Shown: in pieces, positions 17,122-27,095 of the stretch | Position numbering within the stretch: the first letter of the stretch is position 1 | Layout of the letters: every line of letters starts with the position of its first letter | Notes under the pieces: model-generated | Told to the model about the DNA's origin: nothing | The model's database searches: none | The model's input: the letters and a program-made list of their open reading frames with translations, nothing else | Assembly (NCBI GenBank): GCA_016716905.1 | Contig: JADJUS010000022.1 | Location: 1,751,095 to 1,815,094, forward strand | Source of the DNA: Acidobacteriota bacterium | GTDB lineage: Bacteria; Acidobacteriota; Vicinamibacteria; Vicinamibacterales; SCN-69-37 | Length of the DNA stretch: 64,000 nt | Direction of reading: 5' to 3' | Position numbers and translations under genes: made by a program

Positions 17122-19491
17122 TCATGTCACGGTGACCACGAGCGGTCTCACGCCGACAGGCATGAACTCACGCAGCCGCACTTGCAAGTTGGTCCATTTG
17201 TGCGCATTCAGCAAAAACCCAAACGCGCCCATCTCATCGTCATCCGGTCCCAACTCGCGTACGCGCCGGTCGGTCTCGCGCGCAAGTTGGGCATAACCCG
17301 GGTCGTTGAAACGCCCGGACGTGAAAGCAATGCGCGCGTCTGTCGCGCGCACGCAGAAGTGATTGGGCGGCAGCCGATCGGCGATGCCGCGGAAGGCGGT
17401 CCACTTGATGCAGCCGCGCTGGTTGTCGAGCACCTCGAACTGCTGCGTGAAGATGCCGCCAAGGCCGCCCACGTCGGCGACACGCACGGCGCCAAAACAC
17501 GTGAGGCCGTCGAAGTTGAGCGCGGCCCCCCAGGTGGTGGCCGGGTTGGTGGCGGCGCCGATCGCCAACGGCCCCGCAGGCGCGTCGGTCACGCCCAGCC
17601 CGGCATCTACGATGCTGTCTGAGATGTCGAGGCGATAGCGCTCATCGATGGCGATGGAGCCGACGATGGAGCGCTGGATGACGATGTCGGGCGTGGGCAC
17701 GAACGCGTCGACGTCGGCCGGGGCGGCGAATCCGTACCCGTCAACCAGTCGCAGCGCGGGCTGCATGGGTGCGCGGTCGCCGTTGCGCAGACTGTGGCCG
17801 CCGGGGGCCAACGTGCAGCCGATGAGTTCGAGTCGCGCCACTGCCGCGCGGTTGATGAGTGCCTGGCCTGCCGGGAACGGCGCGGCTGTGTCGGGCGCCA
17901 AGTAGAGTCCTTCAAGCCGCACCTGCGGCGTGAACGGAGTGGCCGCGCCTGCGGCGACGGGCCGCATCGAGAGCGGCTGGGCGAGCAGCACAATCGGCCG
18001 GTGATCGCCGGCGGCGCGAATCGTCAGCGACTGCGCAAGTCGGAGCGAGCGCGTGCCGTCAACGGCCGTGCCCGGCAGCGACGACAGGTCGATGCGATGC
18101 ACCAGGCTGTCGTGAATCTCGATCACGACGGGAGCTGTGGCAGTGGCCAGTCCACCGAGCGCGGCCTGCAGGGTGACTCCACCGGTCACGTCGCCCACGC
18201 GCCGGAGATCCGTGCCGGTCACCGGCGCAGGAACGAACCGCGTCACAGGATGCGCACCCACCGGCCCTGCCGCACCGTAGGTGGTGCTCACGAACATTCG
18301 GGACGTGAATCCGCCGCCAGCGGAGACGATCAACTGGCCCGCTTGTGCGGCCGTGTTGAGGCCAATCACCACGCGACCGATGTCTGGGTCGATGACGATC
18401 TCGCCGCTACGCACCGGGCGACGCAGACCTGTTTCCCAGGCGCAGAGGTTGTCGCCGCGGAAGAGCCATTGCCATTCGGTTTGCGGCGCCGGTGGAACCA
18501 GCAGCGGCGCCAGCGTCTGCGGCATGAACAGGTGCAGCCCCACGTCGCCCAAATCGAATCCAGTCGGAGGTGTGGCGGCGGCGTTGTAGAAGTCCACGCG
18601 TGCGTACGCCTCTGGGTGGCCCGCCGGGGTGCCACTTGTCAGCCGCGCGTCGAGTATCGGCCCGGGCACGGCGTCGGGTTCGGTCAGCGGCGAGACCACG
18701 CCACCAGAGGTGCCGGGTCGCAGAAAGCCCGGCCGGCTCGTGTTGAACAGGCGCATCGGCATGTCGAGCGGATGCAGGTCGAAGCGCAGGACGAATCGCG
18801 CGAGTCCCGCTGGTTGTGGACCGAGGTTGGTGATGCCCTTCGCGAGCGGCAACACGCGCGGCAGACGATACGCGGCAAGCCTCCACAGGAAGATCGCCAG
18901 GTTGGGCAGGTTGATGCGACGGGCGCCGCCGGTGGCGGGCTTCACATCGGCGGTGTACGCAAAGTTGTCGAAGGGTGTGCCGAGCAGTGCCAGAGCTGCC
19001 GGATCCCTTAGTGGTGCGGTCCCTCCGCGGGGCACCGAATGTCGGGTCAGCGCGGGGTCGCCATACGGAGGCTCACCTCCGGCGTCAGGCCGCTGGTGGT
19101 TGAGGTGCTGTGACCAGCCGAGGTTCTCGCGCAGTTCCACGCCTCGGCATGCCCAGCCGGTGAGATTGACCGCGAGCCGTTCGATCGCACCGAGGGTGCC
19201 TTTACGGCGACGCAACGCGATCGTGTCGGCCACATCGGCTCGCAGCGTGCGGGGATCACCCTTCAGATGGCTGGTCCCGAGCAGATCCGCGAGGTACGCG
19301 ATGACCCAGTCGTCGCAGGTATCGATAAACAGGTCGTCGTAGAGTTGCTCGATGTTCTCGTGGAGCGCTCCGAACGGCGCTTCGATGGCCGCCAGGTACG
19401 CGCGCAACTGATTGGGCGGCGTCTGCTCGGCGTCGCGCGTGCGATAAATCTCCGGCAGGCGCTCGAAGAGTGGAACGGTGGGCACACTCAT
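17122..19491 (-). CDS. Tail protein I-like baseplate protein
   Basis: 789 residues from the ATG that overlaps the upstream stop (ATGA); another ATG six bases upstream is possible. The N-terminal 150 residues match the phage P2 gpI-like family as found in contractile injection systems: FERLPEIYRTRDAEQTPP, a helical stretch ending LYDDLFIDTCDDWVIAYLADL, LLGTSHLKGDPRTLR and RRRKGTLGAIERLA. The larger C-terminal part is beta-rich and may extend the baseplate wedge or carry fibres. It follows two baseplate-J genes, the usual order for J-I modules. Confidence 0.85.
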   Translation of the reverse strand: MSVPTVPLFERLPEIYRTRDAEQTPPNQLRAYLAAIEAPFGALHENIEQLYDDLFIDTCDDWVIAYLADLLGTSHLKGDPRTLRADVADTIALRRRKGTLGAIERLAVNLTGWACRGVELRENLGWSQHLNHQRPDAGGEPPYGDPALTRHSVPRGGTAPLRDPAALALLGTPFDNFAYTADVKPATGGARRINLPNLAIFLWRLAAYRLPRVLPLAKGITNLGPQPAGLARFVLRFDLHPLDMPMRLFNTSRPGFLRPGTSGGVVSPLTEPDAVPGPILDARLTSGTPAGHPEAYARVDFYNAAATPPTGFDLGDVGLHLFMPQTLAPLLVPPAPQTEWQWLFRGDNLCAWETGLRRPVRSGEIVIDPDIGRVVIGLNTAAQAGQLIVSAGGGFTSRMFVSTTYGAAGPVGAHPVTRFVPAPVTGTDLRRVGDVTGGVTLQAALGGLATATAPVVIEIHDSLVHRIDLSSLPGTAVDGTRSLRLAQSLTIRAAGDHRPIVLLAQPLSMRPVAAGAATPFTPQVRLEGLYLAPDTAAPFPAGQALINRAAVARLELIGCTLAPGGHSLRNGDRAPMQPALRLVDGYGFAAPADVDAFVPTPDIVIQRSIVGSIAIDERYRLDISDSIVDAGLGVTDAPAGPLAIGAATNPATTWGAALNFDGLTCFGAVRVADVGGLGGIFTQQFEVLDNQRGCIKWTAFRGIADRLPPNHFCVRATDARIAFTSGRFNDPGYAQLARETDRRVRELGPDDDEMGAFGFLLNAHKWTNLQVRLREFMPVGVRPLVVTVT

Positions 19492-22121
19492 GCGCATTCC
19501 CCTGAAGACGGTTCGGCCACGGCCGTGAGCGTGACGTGTGCCGCCGTGACCTGCAGCAACTCATGCGGGCTGCACGGCATCACGGCTGCGACCGGGCGCG
19601 GCGCCGGCGGCAGCGAGAGCGTGGCCGGGTCCGTCACGCCTGCTGCGAAGCGACCGAGGCCCGTGACCTTGCACCACAACACGCCCGCCACATTCTGCAG
19701 GTGACCCTCGATGCGACTCGCGTACTCGCGTTCGCCCAGGCGCCGCGAGTGAAGGTCGAACAGCCGGGCGAGGGCGGCGCGCAAATCGGCCTCGACCTGA
19801 TCCTGACGGTAGCTCGCGTTGCGGGCGAAGCTGACGTCCACGAAGCCGTAACGCAACAGCGCCTGCTGCACGATCATCGGGAACCGGTCCGGGCCCTTGC
19901 AGCGCTGCGCGTGCGCGAGGGTAGCGCGCACGTCGCTGAATTCGGCTTCGCGACCAGCCTCGAGCAACACGCGCAGGATCACCGCCGGCACACCGGCATA
20001 CAGATCCCACGCCGCGGCGGCGGTCACGACGCCAGGCACAGACAGTGTTTCTGTCTCGTAGTCGCGGATACTGACAAGTCGGCCCAGGCTCTGCACTTTG
20101 CCCGGCGCAGCCTCACGCGCCTTGCCGGCTTCTTCAGGCTCCGCACCGCCTGACACGATACCGGCGAGCGACACCTTGTCGAAGCCGCGCGGCCGCTCAC
20201 TCGCGGTGGGCGTGGCGCCGGGTTTGATGGCGCCGTACGCACCCACGCCACTGCGGTAGCTGGCGACGACGTTCTTGAGGCCGGAGGGGAGTCGTGCGCC
20301 CGTCTCACCGTCGCCAAACTGCACGAAGCTCTGCCCGTCGGCATCTTCCCGCACGATGTAGATCTGTGCGGTGGAGCCGTGGCCGTAAAACGCATCCACG
20401 CGCGTCCAGAGGCGTCCGCCCACCCAGACTTCGAGTTCCGGCGCGTGCGGAGGCACACCGCCGCTCGACAGGAAATACGTCATCGGCTTCTTCGGCAGAG
20501 GGAAGGTCTGCCACATCTGTCGGCTGTCGCCGTTGCCGAGTACCGCGTCGCGTTCGGTCTTGCCCTGTGACGCGTCCACGAGATTGCCGAGCACTGTCAC
20601 CGTGGGCGTGGCTTCGTCGAAGTCTGCGCGCACAAACGGCTTCGGCGGCCGATCGAAGCTGAGCGACCACATCTTCGGTACGTCCGGAGTTGATGTAGCG
20701 AAGTCGCCCGCCTCATTCGTGCACACAAGCTCCACCGAGCGGCCATCGGCGTGCGAGAGGTAGAGGCGCCGGCCGGCCAGCGCCTGGGCCTGAGAGACCG
20801 TGCCCCATAAGCGCAGGGCAGCCGTGCCATTCGCGAACCCGCTGCTCGCTGGGCTCGACACGGGTCGCAACGTCAGCGGGGGGCTCGTGACTTCATGGAT
20901 CCGATAGTCGCGCACGTCACTGCCGGGCGAATCCGTCATCGCGTGTTTGATCAGCGGCTGGTTCAGCGTCAACAGCGTGCTTGGGCCATTGAGGTTGCCA
21001 AATCCGATCGTCCGCGCTTCGATGGCCGTGACCGTGCGGACCACGCTGACCGCGACGGTCGGCTGGCCGGTCTTGCTGACTCGCGTCTGCAGCACCAGGC
21101 GCATGCCCCGGTGCAGGTCCGGTACCTCCGTGTCGAGCGGCAGCAGTGTGGGAGTGAGCGTGATCGACGCGCTGGTGTTCGTGCAGTTGTGGTTGGCGTC
21201 CACGTGTCGCTCGAAGGAGGTATCCGACTCCTCGGCGCCAGTGATTTCGCCGCTGTTGTTCGTGGTGTTCGCCACGGTCTTTGGCGGCGCGTTGTGGCCC
21301 AGGTGCCGGAAGGTGCGATTGATGCGATACGCCTCCACCGGCTGGTTCCAGGCCGCCTGAAGCGGCGCGTCAATGTCCACAAGCACGCGACCCAGTAACG
21401 GCGTGACCTTGGTGACCTTCACCACCTGCGGCGCTTTCTGCGACGACAACGTTGATCCGCTCGACGTCCACGGGGGCTCGGGGGCCTGCAGCAGCAGTCG
21501 GTCGCCGGCCTTCAGTTCTAACGTCGTCAGGCTCGTGGCATCGCTCTCGCCGTCCACACTGGCGACTTCAAATGAAGTGGCGCCTGCGGCAATCTTCGAC
21601 GCGTACGCCCGCGGGCGATACAGATGGAATCGACCCAGGTGCGGCCACGCGGTCAACTCAGCGTCGGTCTGGAACTCGGCAGGCGTGGGCGCCGTTTCGA
21701 GTTCGGCCTTCACCACGAACCCTTCGTGAATGGTCACCGGCGCGGTGCCGCGAGCCTCGAACGCGAGTGTGGCCCGGCCGCCGATGCCAGGCGCGAGCCG
21801 GTATCCGGTGAGCCGGACAAGTTCCGCCACGCTCTCACGCCACGCCGCCGTGCGCAAGTACGCTTCGTTCGCGTAGTGCTCCTGATAGAAGGTCAGGATG
21901 TCGCCAAGGATGGCCGCGCCTTCCAGAAGTGCGATGCCGGGGTCATCCGCCTCGCGATGCGTCCACGCCGAAAGCTCCGGCGCCGCATCGATCCCGCGCG
22001 TCATGACTTCGACGAAATCCGCGTAGCGCCCGATGCGGTACGCGATGCGCGGCAGCCCGGGGCGGTTGTTGGCCCGGCGCGGAAACACGAACGGGTCGGT
22101 GATGAGGGGATTGCAAGCCAT
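19488..22121 (-). CDS. Baseplate J-like protein (second copy)
   Basis: An 877-residue putative baseplate assembly protein of the gp47/gpJ type. The N-terminus (DFVEVMTRGIDAAPELSAWT, DDPGIALLEGAAILGDILTFY, ANEAYLRTA) is the typical baseplate wedge segment. The middle is beta-rich, and the C-terminal third has the usual FVQFGDGETGARLPSG block and RDYETETLSVPGV. In Afp/PVC particles the equivalents (Afp11, Afp12) build the baseplate ring. It is coupled by a 4-bp overlap to the tail-I gene and lies 2 bp after the first J-like gene. Confidence 0.88.
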   Translation of the reverse strand: MACNPLITDPFVFPRRANNRPGLPRIAYRIGRYADFVEVMTRGIDAAPELSAWTHREADDPGIALLEGAAILGDILTFYQEHYANEAYLRTAAWRESVAELVRLTGYRLAPGIGGRATLAFEARGTAPVTIHEGFVVKAELETAPTPAEFQTDAELTAWPHLGRFHLYRPRAYASKIAAGATSFEVASVDGESDATSLTTLELKAGDRLLLQAPEPPWTSSGSTLSSQKAPQVVKVTKVTPLLGRVLVDIDAPLQAAWNQPVEAYRINRTFRHLGHNAPPKTVANTTNNSGEITGAEESDTSFERHVDANHNCTNTSASITLTPTLLPLDTEVPDLHRGMRLVLQTRVSKTGQPTVAVSVVRTVTAIEARTIGFGNLNGPSTLLTLNQPLIKHAMTDSPGSDVRDYRIHEVTSPPLTLRPVSSPASSGFANGTAALRLWGTVSQAQALAGRRLYLSHADGRSVELVCTNEAGDFATSTPDVPKMWSLSFDRPPKPFVRADFDEATPTVTVLGNLVDASQGKTERDAVLGNGDSRQMWQTFPLPKKPMTYFLSSGGVPPHAPELEVWVGGRLWTRVDAFYGHGSTAQIYIVREDADGQSFVQFGDGETGARLPSGLKNVVASYRSGVGAYGAIKPGATPTASERPRGFDKVSLAGIVSGGAEPEEAGKAREAAPGKVQSLGRLVSIRDYETETLSVPGVVTAAAAWDLYAGVPAVILRVLLEAGREAEFSDVRATLAHAQRCKGPDRFPMIVQQALLRYGFVDVSFARNASYRQDQVEADLRAALARLFDLHSRRLGEREYASRIEGHLQNVAGVLWCKVTGLGRFAAGVTDPATLSLPPAPRPVAAVMPCSPHELLQVTAAHVTLTAVAEPSSGECA

Positions 22122-22123
22122 GG

Positions 22124-24685
22124 TCAGCGCCGCCCTCCCTGCACGTCGAAACGGATGAGTCCACGTTCAAGATGGCTTGGATCATTGGCGAGCAACACGA
22201 TCTCGTCGAACGCCATCTCCAGCACCTCGGTGCCGGGCACAGCCGGCAGCGGCGTGGCAAATCTCTTCATGGCAATGCGCACGATCCGATCAACGCCGGC
22301 AATCTGGTGGATGCGGCCTTCAATCGTGCTGCGATGCAACGCCTGGCCGAAACTCCACTCGTCGGGATGGAAGAACCCGCGTCGTCCATCGGACGTCCAG
22401 CCGTCGGAGAACTCCTGCTCCAGCACGAAGCGCAGGTCCTCGCGCCAATACGCCTCTCCCGCGCAGACCACCACACGGATGTCCAGCGGCACGTACCGTG
22501 GCGGCCGTAGCTCAAGGTCTTCGCCAATCAGCCGCACGGCTTCCAGATGGTTGGCGATGCGAGGACGGAGCTCATCCCACAGCGCATCCGAGCGCGGGTC
22601 GCCCAGTGCCGTGAAGCCCGCGGGGTCAATCGCGATTCGTACTGTGCGCCAACTGCCCGTCCACGCGTACCGGGCGACCGCGCGCGAAACCCCGCTCACC
22701 TCCTCAGCGCGTTTCACATAGTCGGCGATCGTCACCGCACGCAACTGGCGCGCGCGAAACGCCTCGGGCGCGTTGCGACGAATCCGTTCGGCAGGTTCCG
22801 GCTCCCGTCCGTCCGTCACGTCGAACGGGTTCGTGGCGGCCACCACCGCGCCATTCAACGCGCCCGTGAGCGCCTGCACGTTTACCAACTGGTCCGCACC
22901 GATGTTGCCGGCCGGGCCTCCGCCAAGTTGATACTCGGCGTGCACTGTGGCTCCGGGTGGCAACAGACGACCGTGCGTCCCGTTGCCGAATCGCAGCACG
23001 CTCCGCTGCCGCTCGTCGGTCTCCACCATGTAGTGGTCGCCGTTTTCGGCCGAGTCGTCGCTGTGCACCAGGCTTTCGACCTCGTCCCAGGTCTCGCGCG
23101 CACCACCCACCAGTTCCACTTCGAGCCACATCGTGGAACGCGCCGGGTCTTCGCCAGTGGGCGCCGCTCCGGTGGCCGGTGGCAGGTACGCGAGCGGTCC
23201 CTCGTCTGGCAACTCCGCGCGCACCCAATCGCGTCCGTCCGCGAACCGGTTCGCCCGCTCGTAGTAGCGATGCTTCACCGAGTCCGTCTCGGTGGGCAAC
23301 ACGCTGCCGGGCTCGTAGAAATGCACTTCGAGCGGCCGGCCCTCGTGCACCGGCACCAGGTTGCCGTAGAAGATCGAGACGTCCTCCACTGCGGTCGGCG
23401 GCGGCCCCGGGCAGAACGTCGTGAAGCTGTAGTCGAAACGCAGCGCATCCTCTTCGCGCCAGTGCACCCGCACGATCCACGCGCCGGTCACGGGATCAAA
23501 GATCGACTCGGCCGCACCACGGTCCGGATCAGTGCCGGCTAGCAGGCGCAGCAACTGGCGCTTCGACCGGCGACGGCCAGCCACGGCGCCCGTCAGCGGA
23601 TTCAGCATTTCGGCGAGGAGCATCTCGCGCCACTGGCCACCCCGTACCAAGTCTCGAAGCGCATCGGCCTGGGCCTGCGACGCCAATCCCGACACCGGCG
23701 CGATATCCGCCGAGGTGCTGCCCGCACCAAGCGCCGGTCGTGCGTTCCGCCACGTATGCAGGCGAAGCCGGTTCAGGAGCGGATCGAGTCGCTGGCGTTG
23801 CGCCGGCTCAAGCCGTTTCTGGCGGCTCGCGAAGAACACCGTCTGGTCATCCGCTACAGCCGCGCCGGTCCACACCACCAGTTCCTGGTCCGCGAGTGTG
23901 AACGGCGCCTGACCGGCCACCACATCAACCGCGAGCCACGTGCTGGCCTGATTGCCCTCATGCAGGTGGTAGTCCACGAGCCGGGCGTGCCGCGCCAGCG
24001 ACACTCGCTTTCGAGTAGTCCCGAGATAGGCCTCCGCCATCACCCGATCCTGGTAGTCGCTGAGTTCGTCAGCGGCCGCCGCGAACAGATCGATCAGCAC
24101 CTGATCGTGGTCGGCTTCACTCGTGCTGGCCCAGCCTGGCACCCGCTCGGCCATCGCCACCATCAGCGTGTGGCGGAACGAGTCGTAGTCTTTCGCGAGG
24201 TAATCGATTGGCGGATTCGGCGCCGGCGGCCGACCACCCAGTACCGGCGCGCAATCGTTGGTGAAGCAGCCGGGCCTGAACTTGAAACCAATCGCACTGA
24301 AGAACGGGTCGATCAGGCTGGCGTTCCAGACAAGCTCGATGGTGTACGTGGAATAGTCGCCAACCGGCTCGATGCGCAGTCCGATGCGCGTAGCGTCGAT
24401 TCCAGCGACGGCCGTCACCTGCACCTGCCCGCTCGCGCTGCCGGCGACGATGCGTGAGCCGCCGCGGATGCGGAAGATCTGCCGCGCTCGCACGGGATCG
24501 CCGGCGATGTCGGCGAGGATCGCCGGCACATGCAGGCCATTGAAGAAGCGCAGATCGATGTCTGCGTGCGCAGGGTTCGCGCCCGGCGGCAACGACACGA
24601 GCGCGAGCTTCAGCCCGTCGAGTCCGCGACTGCGCAGAACGTCTGCTCTGTCGTCGACGAGATCGGGGAAAGGAATGGCGCCCAT
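22124..24685 (-). CDS. Baseplate J-like protein (first copy)
   Basis: An 853-residue baseplate assembly protein. Diagnostic blocks are DYLAKDYDSFRHTLMVAMAE, DQVLIDLFAAAADELSDYQDRV, the VLRFGNGTHGRLLPPGA loop and IADYVKRAEEVSGVSRAVARY. It is related to but clearly distinct from the next gene, so the two probably form a heteromeric wedge as Afp11/Afp12 do. It starts 9 bp after the gp25-like gene and is translated in the same operon. Confidence 0.88.
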   Translation of the reverse strand: MGAIPFPDLVDDRADVLRSRGLDGLKLALVSLPPGANPAHADIDLRFFNGLHVPAILADIAGDPVRARQIFRIRGGSRIVAGSASGQVQVTAVAGIDATRIGLRIEPVGDYSTYTIELVWNASLIDPFFSAIGFKFRPGCFTNDCAPVLGGRPPAPNPPIDYLAKDYDSFRHTLMVAMAERVPGWASTSEADHDQVLIDLFAAAADELSDYQDRVMAEAYLGTTRKRVSLARHARLVDYHLHEGNQASTWLAVDVVAGQAPFTLADQELVVWTGAAVADDQTVFFASRQKRLEPAQRQRLDPLLNRLRLHTWRNARPALGAGSTSADIAPVSGLASQAQADALRDLVRGGQWREMLLAEMLNPLTGAVAGRRRSKRQLLRLLAGTDPDRGAAESIFDPVTGAWIVRVHWREEDALRFDYSFTTFCPGPPPTAVEDVSIFYGNLVPVHEGRPLEVHFYEPGSVLPTETDSVKHRYYERANRFADGRDWVRAELPDEGPLAYLPPATGAAPTGEDPARSTMWLEVELVGGARETWDEVESLVHSDDSAENGDHYMVETDERQRSVLRFGNGTHGRLLPPGATVHAEYQLGGGPAGNIGADQLVNVQALTGALNGAVVAATNPFDVTDGREPEPAERIRRNAPEAFRARQLRAVTIADYVKRAEEVSGVSRAVARYAWTGSWRTVRIAIDPAGFTALGDPRSDALWDELRPRIANHLEAVRLIGEDLELRPPRYVPLDIRVVVCAGEAYWREDLRFVLEQEFSDGWTSDGRRGFFHPDEWSFGQALHRSTIEGRIHQIAGVDRIVRIAMKRFATPLPAVPGTEVLEMAFDEIVLLANDPSHLERGLIRFDVQGGRR

Positions 24686-24694
24686 GGTGATTCG

Positions 24695-25081
24695 CTATTT
24701 CGAACTGCGCTGGAACTTGACCACCCGGCTGTCCGGGCTTCCGGCCGGCCGGTACTTCACGCTGACTTCGAGAGTGGCGGCCGCGGTGTCCCACACCACA
24801 TCGATGAGTTCAACCGTCAGCCGATGCCCCAACCATCGCGACAGGCCGTTGGTGATGCGCGCCTTCACGACGCCGCGCAACGCCTCGGACGCCGGCTCGA
24901 ACACAAGCCGGCGCACGCCGCCGCCGAACTCCGGCAGGAACAGCCGCTCAGCCGGACTGGTCAGCAACAGCTGCAGCAGTTCGTCGCGCACATGCGCTCC
25001 ATCGTCTTTTGGCGCCGCCGTGCGGCCATCGCTGCCGATGTGGAACGGAAACGCGAGATGACGTCCATTCGAGAGGGCCAT
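24695..25081 (-). CDS. gp25/GpW-like baseplate protein
   Basis: 128 residues from ATG 25081. The gp25 fold is recognisable from HLAFPFHI, the helix RDELLQLLLTSPAERLFLPEFG, GGVRRLVFEP, and the closing strands VELIDVVWD and LEVSVKYRP. gp25-like proteins (Afp9 in the Afp system) join baseplate wedges and nucleate sheath assembly. It sits between the PAAR-like and baseplate-J genes, 2 bp from the former. The longer upstream reading frame was rejected because it overlaps the PAAR gene. Confidence 0.9.
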   Translation of the reverse strand: MALSNGRHLAFPFHIGSDGRTAAPKDDGAHVRDELLQLLLTSPAERLFLPEFGGGVRRLVFEPASEALRGVVKARITNGLSRWLGHRLTVELIDVVWDTAAATLEVSVKYRPAGSPDSRVVKFQRSSK

Positions 25082-25083
25082 GA

Positions 25084-25410
25084 CTAGGTGCCCGTTGCTT
25101 TCTGCTGCACTTGCATCACGATGGCGGTGCCCTGAGGCACCTGAGCTGCGCTGAGGCACAGGCCCACGCTGTTTTGCAGCAGCACCGGCACGTTCTGCAC
25201 CAGGGTCTGTGTGGCAGCGGTGACCCAGCGGATCGTCACACATGGGGAATAGGCCACCGGCGTGAACGGGCAGCCGACCACCGGGTGAACGTCGGTTTGC
25301 AGCAAGGCAGGCGCGCCGTCAATCAGCGCCACCGTGTTGCTGGTGAGCAACTGCGCCATCCCGCCATGCGGGCACGTCACGGTACTGGCGGACGTCAGGA
25401 TCGGGATCAT
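25084..25410 (-). CDS. PAAR-like spike tip protein
   Basis: A 108-residue cysteine-containing protein with the DUF4280/PAAR-like pattern: ASTVTCPHGG near the N-terminus, GCPFTP in the middle and SVGLCLSA towards the end. Such proteins form the sharpened tip on the spike trimer (Afp10-like), with Cys/His binding a metal ion. Its ATG overlaps the spike gene's stop by 4 bp, so spike and tip are made together. The short length leaves no room for an attached toxin domain. Confidence 0.8.
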   Translation of the reverse strand: MIPILTSASTVTCPHGGMAQLLTSNTVALIDGAPALLQTDVHPVVGCPFTPVAYSPCVTIRWVTAATQTLVQNVPVLLQNSVGLCLSAAQVPQGTAIVMQVQQKATGT

Positions 25411-25982
25411 GGCGCCGCTCCCAGGCTCATGGCGCCGTTGACGAGGCTCACGCCCGCGGGACCCACTTTGATCATGCCGTTGTTCAGGGAGATCGATTGA
25501 TTGCTGATCTTGATCTCACACGCGCCGCACTTCAGCACGATCTCTGTGCCGGTCATCGTGATCTCCGGTCCACCGGCGTGCACAAGCTTCAACTCGTCGG
25601 CCTCATCATCGAGGATCACCTTGTGGCCGTTCTCAGAGACGATCACGCGAACGCCGGCCCCTTGCGGGTCGGGCCGCTGCCCGGCGGCCCACCACGCGCC
25701 CGACCAAATCGGATGGTCCAGTTGCCCCGCCTCGAACTCGATCCACACACCCGAGCCCACTTTGGGCAACATGACCACACCGTGTTGGTCTCCCGCGAAC
25801 GGCGCGGCCGGCAACGCCCATCCGCTCGTCGCTTCGCCGAGCACCGAGGCGACGGTTGCCTTGATGCGGCACTGGTTAATCGGGTCGTCCACGTCGGTGA
25901 CGATGCCGCGGTATTTGCCGAAGTAGCTCGACCCGACGCGATCGACGAGGCGTTCGACGGTTTGGGCCAACAAGTCGCTCAT
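25407..25982 (-). CDS. Baseplate spike protein (gpV/gp5-like)
   Basis: 191 residues from ATG 25982. An OB-fold-like part (KYRGIVTDVDDPINQCRIKATV, ATSGWALPAAPFAGDQHG, PKVGSGVWIEFEAGQLDHPIWSG) is followed by a beta-prism needle with repeated short strands (ELKLVHAGGPEITMTGTE, CEIKISNQSISLNNG). This is the VgrG C-terminal/gpV spike. It is separate from the hub gene, whereas Afp8 and VgrG carry both in one chain. One-base overlap (TGATG) with the hub and 4-bp overlap with the tip gene indicate tight stoichiometric coupling. Confidence 0.9.
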   Translation of the reverse strand: MSDLLAQTVERLVDRVGSSYFGKYRGIVTDVDDPINQCRIKATVASVLGEATSGWALPAAPFAGDQHGVVMLPKVGSGVWIEFEAGQLDHPIWSGAWWAAGQRPDPQGAGVRVIVSENGHKVILDDEADELKLVHAGGPEITMTGTEIVLKCGACEIKISNQSISLNNGMIKVGPAGVSLVNGAMSLGAAP

Positions 25983-27094
25983 CAGAACACTCCTCCACCA
26001 ATGGCTGCGCCGGCTGCGGCCGAAACCTCGGAGACAGAGTTGGTTCTGGCTTCCAGTTCCTGCGTGTAGAGCGACGGCGTGATGCGGTGTGTGACCTTGG
26101 AAATCAGGTAGTCGCCGCTGTAGGGCGTGGCGCCGGCATCCACGCGCACTTTCTGGTACGGGGTCAGGACGCCGGCATAACAACCGGGAATCACGTGGCT
26201 GGTGAGCGCGTAGACGTAGCCGTTTCGGCGCGCGTCGGCGGTGGCCGCCGCGGCCGGATCCTCGCGCGTGTTGTCGGCGGGATTCAGCAGTCTCATCGGT
26301 GACAAGTCGGCAGGCACCGCCGGGAGCTGCCGCATCAGGCCCAACTCTTCGGCGCTGGTTGCAAAGGTGGTGACGCCGTGGTCATCCACGCGCAGCACCT
26401 GCGCCTGTGTGCGGCCGCCACCGTTGGGGTCCTGAGTCACGCTGGCGCTTGAGAGGTTCCGCCCACTGCCGAGTAACACGAGTGGTGGCAGATCCGCCAC
26501 ACCTTCAGGGTCGGGCAGGAAACATCCGATGCTTTTGCCCGGTTCGTCGCCAGGCAGCACATAGGCGTGCCGGTCATTCGCGCTCGCCAACTCGCGCAGG
26601 AACTGGAGCACGGTGCCTCTGCGCGTGGTGGTCTCGGGGTTGGCGTCCGTGGGTTCGACCCTGGTATCCCGGATCTGCGCGAAGCGGGCGAACAGTTCAT
26701 CGACGATTTCGCTGTGGCGGCGATTCTCGAATGGCGGCTCCACTTCCTCGTCGCGATTGAGGAATGCGCTGTCGTCACGCACCACCATGGTGGCCGTGCT
26801 CTGGCCGGGCTGCGAATCAAGGTCGGCGTCGATGCTGACGAGCGGTCCGTCGATGAGCGGCGCGAAACGCCCGGTGCCGATATCGAACTCCACGCGCACA
26901 CGCGAGAAGGGCGCGGTCGAGTCGCCGGGCCAGCCCGTCCACGCGCCCGCAGCATCGAGGCTCAACGCCATGCGGATGTGCGCTTCCCAGAAGGCGTCCA
27001 TCTCCTGCGTGACTTCGATCTCCTCGATGCGACGCAGCTCGGCCTCGCTTGCAGCGCGGTCGCCGAACCAGACGCGGAAGCGTTGTTCGGGCAT
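25982..27094 (-). CDS. Baseplate hub protein (gp27/late control gpD-like)
   Basis: A 370-residue protein with the gpD/VgrG N-terminal hub fold: FRVWFGD start, FSRVRVEFDIGTGRFAPLID, the segment SEIVDELFARF and a tube-like C-terminal domain (YAGVLTPYQKVRVDAG, GDYLISKVTHRI). The hub trimer should connect the tube to the spike. It lies 1 bp after the LysM gene and overlaps the spike gene by one base. The polyalanine/glycine C-terminus (AAAGAAIGGGVF) is probably flexible. Confidence 0.87.
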   Translation of the reverse strand: MPEQRFRVWFGDRAASEAELRRIEEIEVTQEMDAFWEAHIRMALSLDAAGAWTGWPGDSTAPFSRVRVEFDIGTGRFAPLIDGPLVSIDADLDSQPGQSTATMVVRDDSAFLNRDEEVEPPFENRRHSEIVDELFARFAQIRDTRVEPTDANPETTTRRGTVLQFLRELASANDRHAYVLPGDEPGKSIGCFLPDPEGVADLPPLVLLGSGRNLSSASVTQDPNGGGRTQAQVLRVDDHGVTTFATSAEELGLMRQLPAVPADLSPMRLLNPADNTREDPAAAATADARRNGYVYALTSHVIPGCYAGVLTPYQKVRVDAGATPYSGDYLISKVTHRITPSLYTQELEARTNSVSEVSAAAGAAIGGGVF

Positions 27095-27095
27095 C

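Noticed and set aside
13851..17135. A 1094-codon open frame on the plus strand opposite the beta-helix gene
   Set aside because: Composition is Arg/His/Gly-rich with no domain, and it mirrors codon bias of the real gene on the other strand. It is a high-GC shadow.
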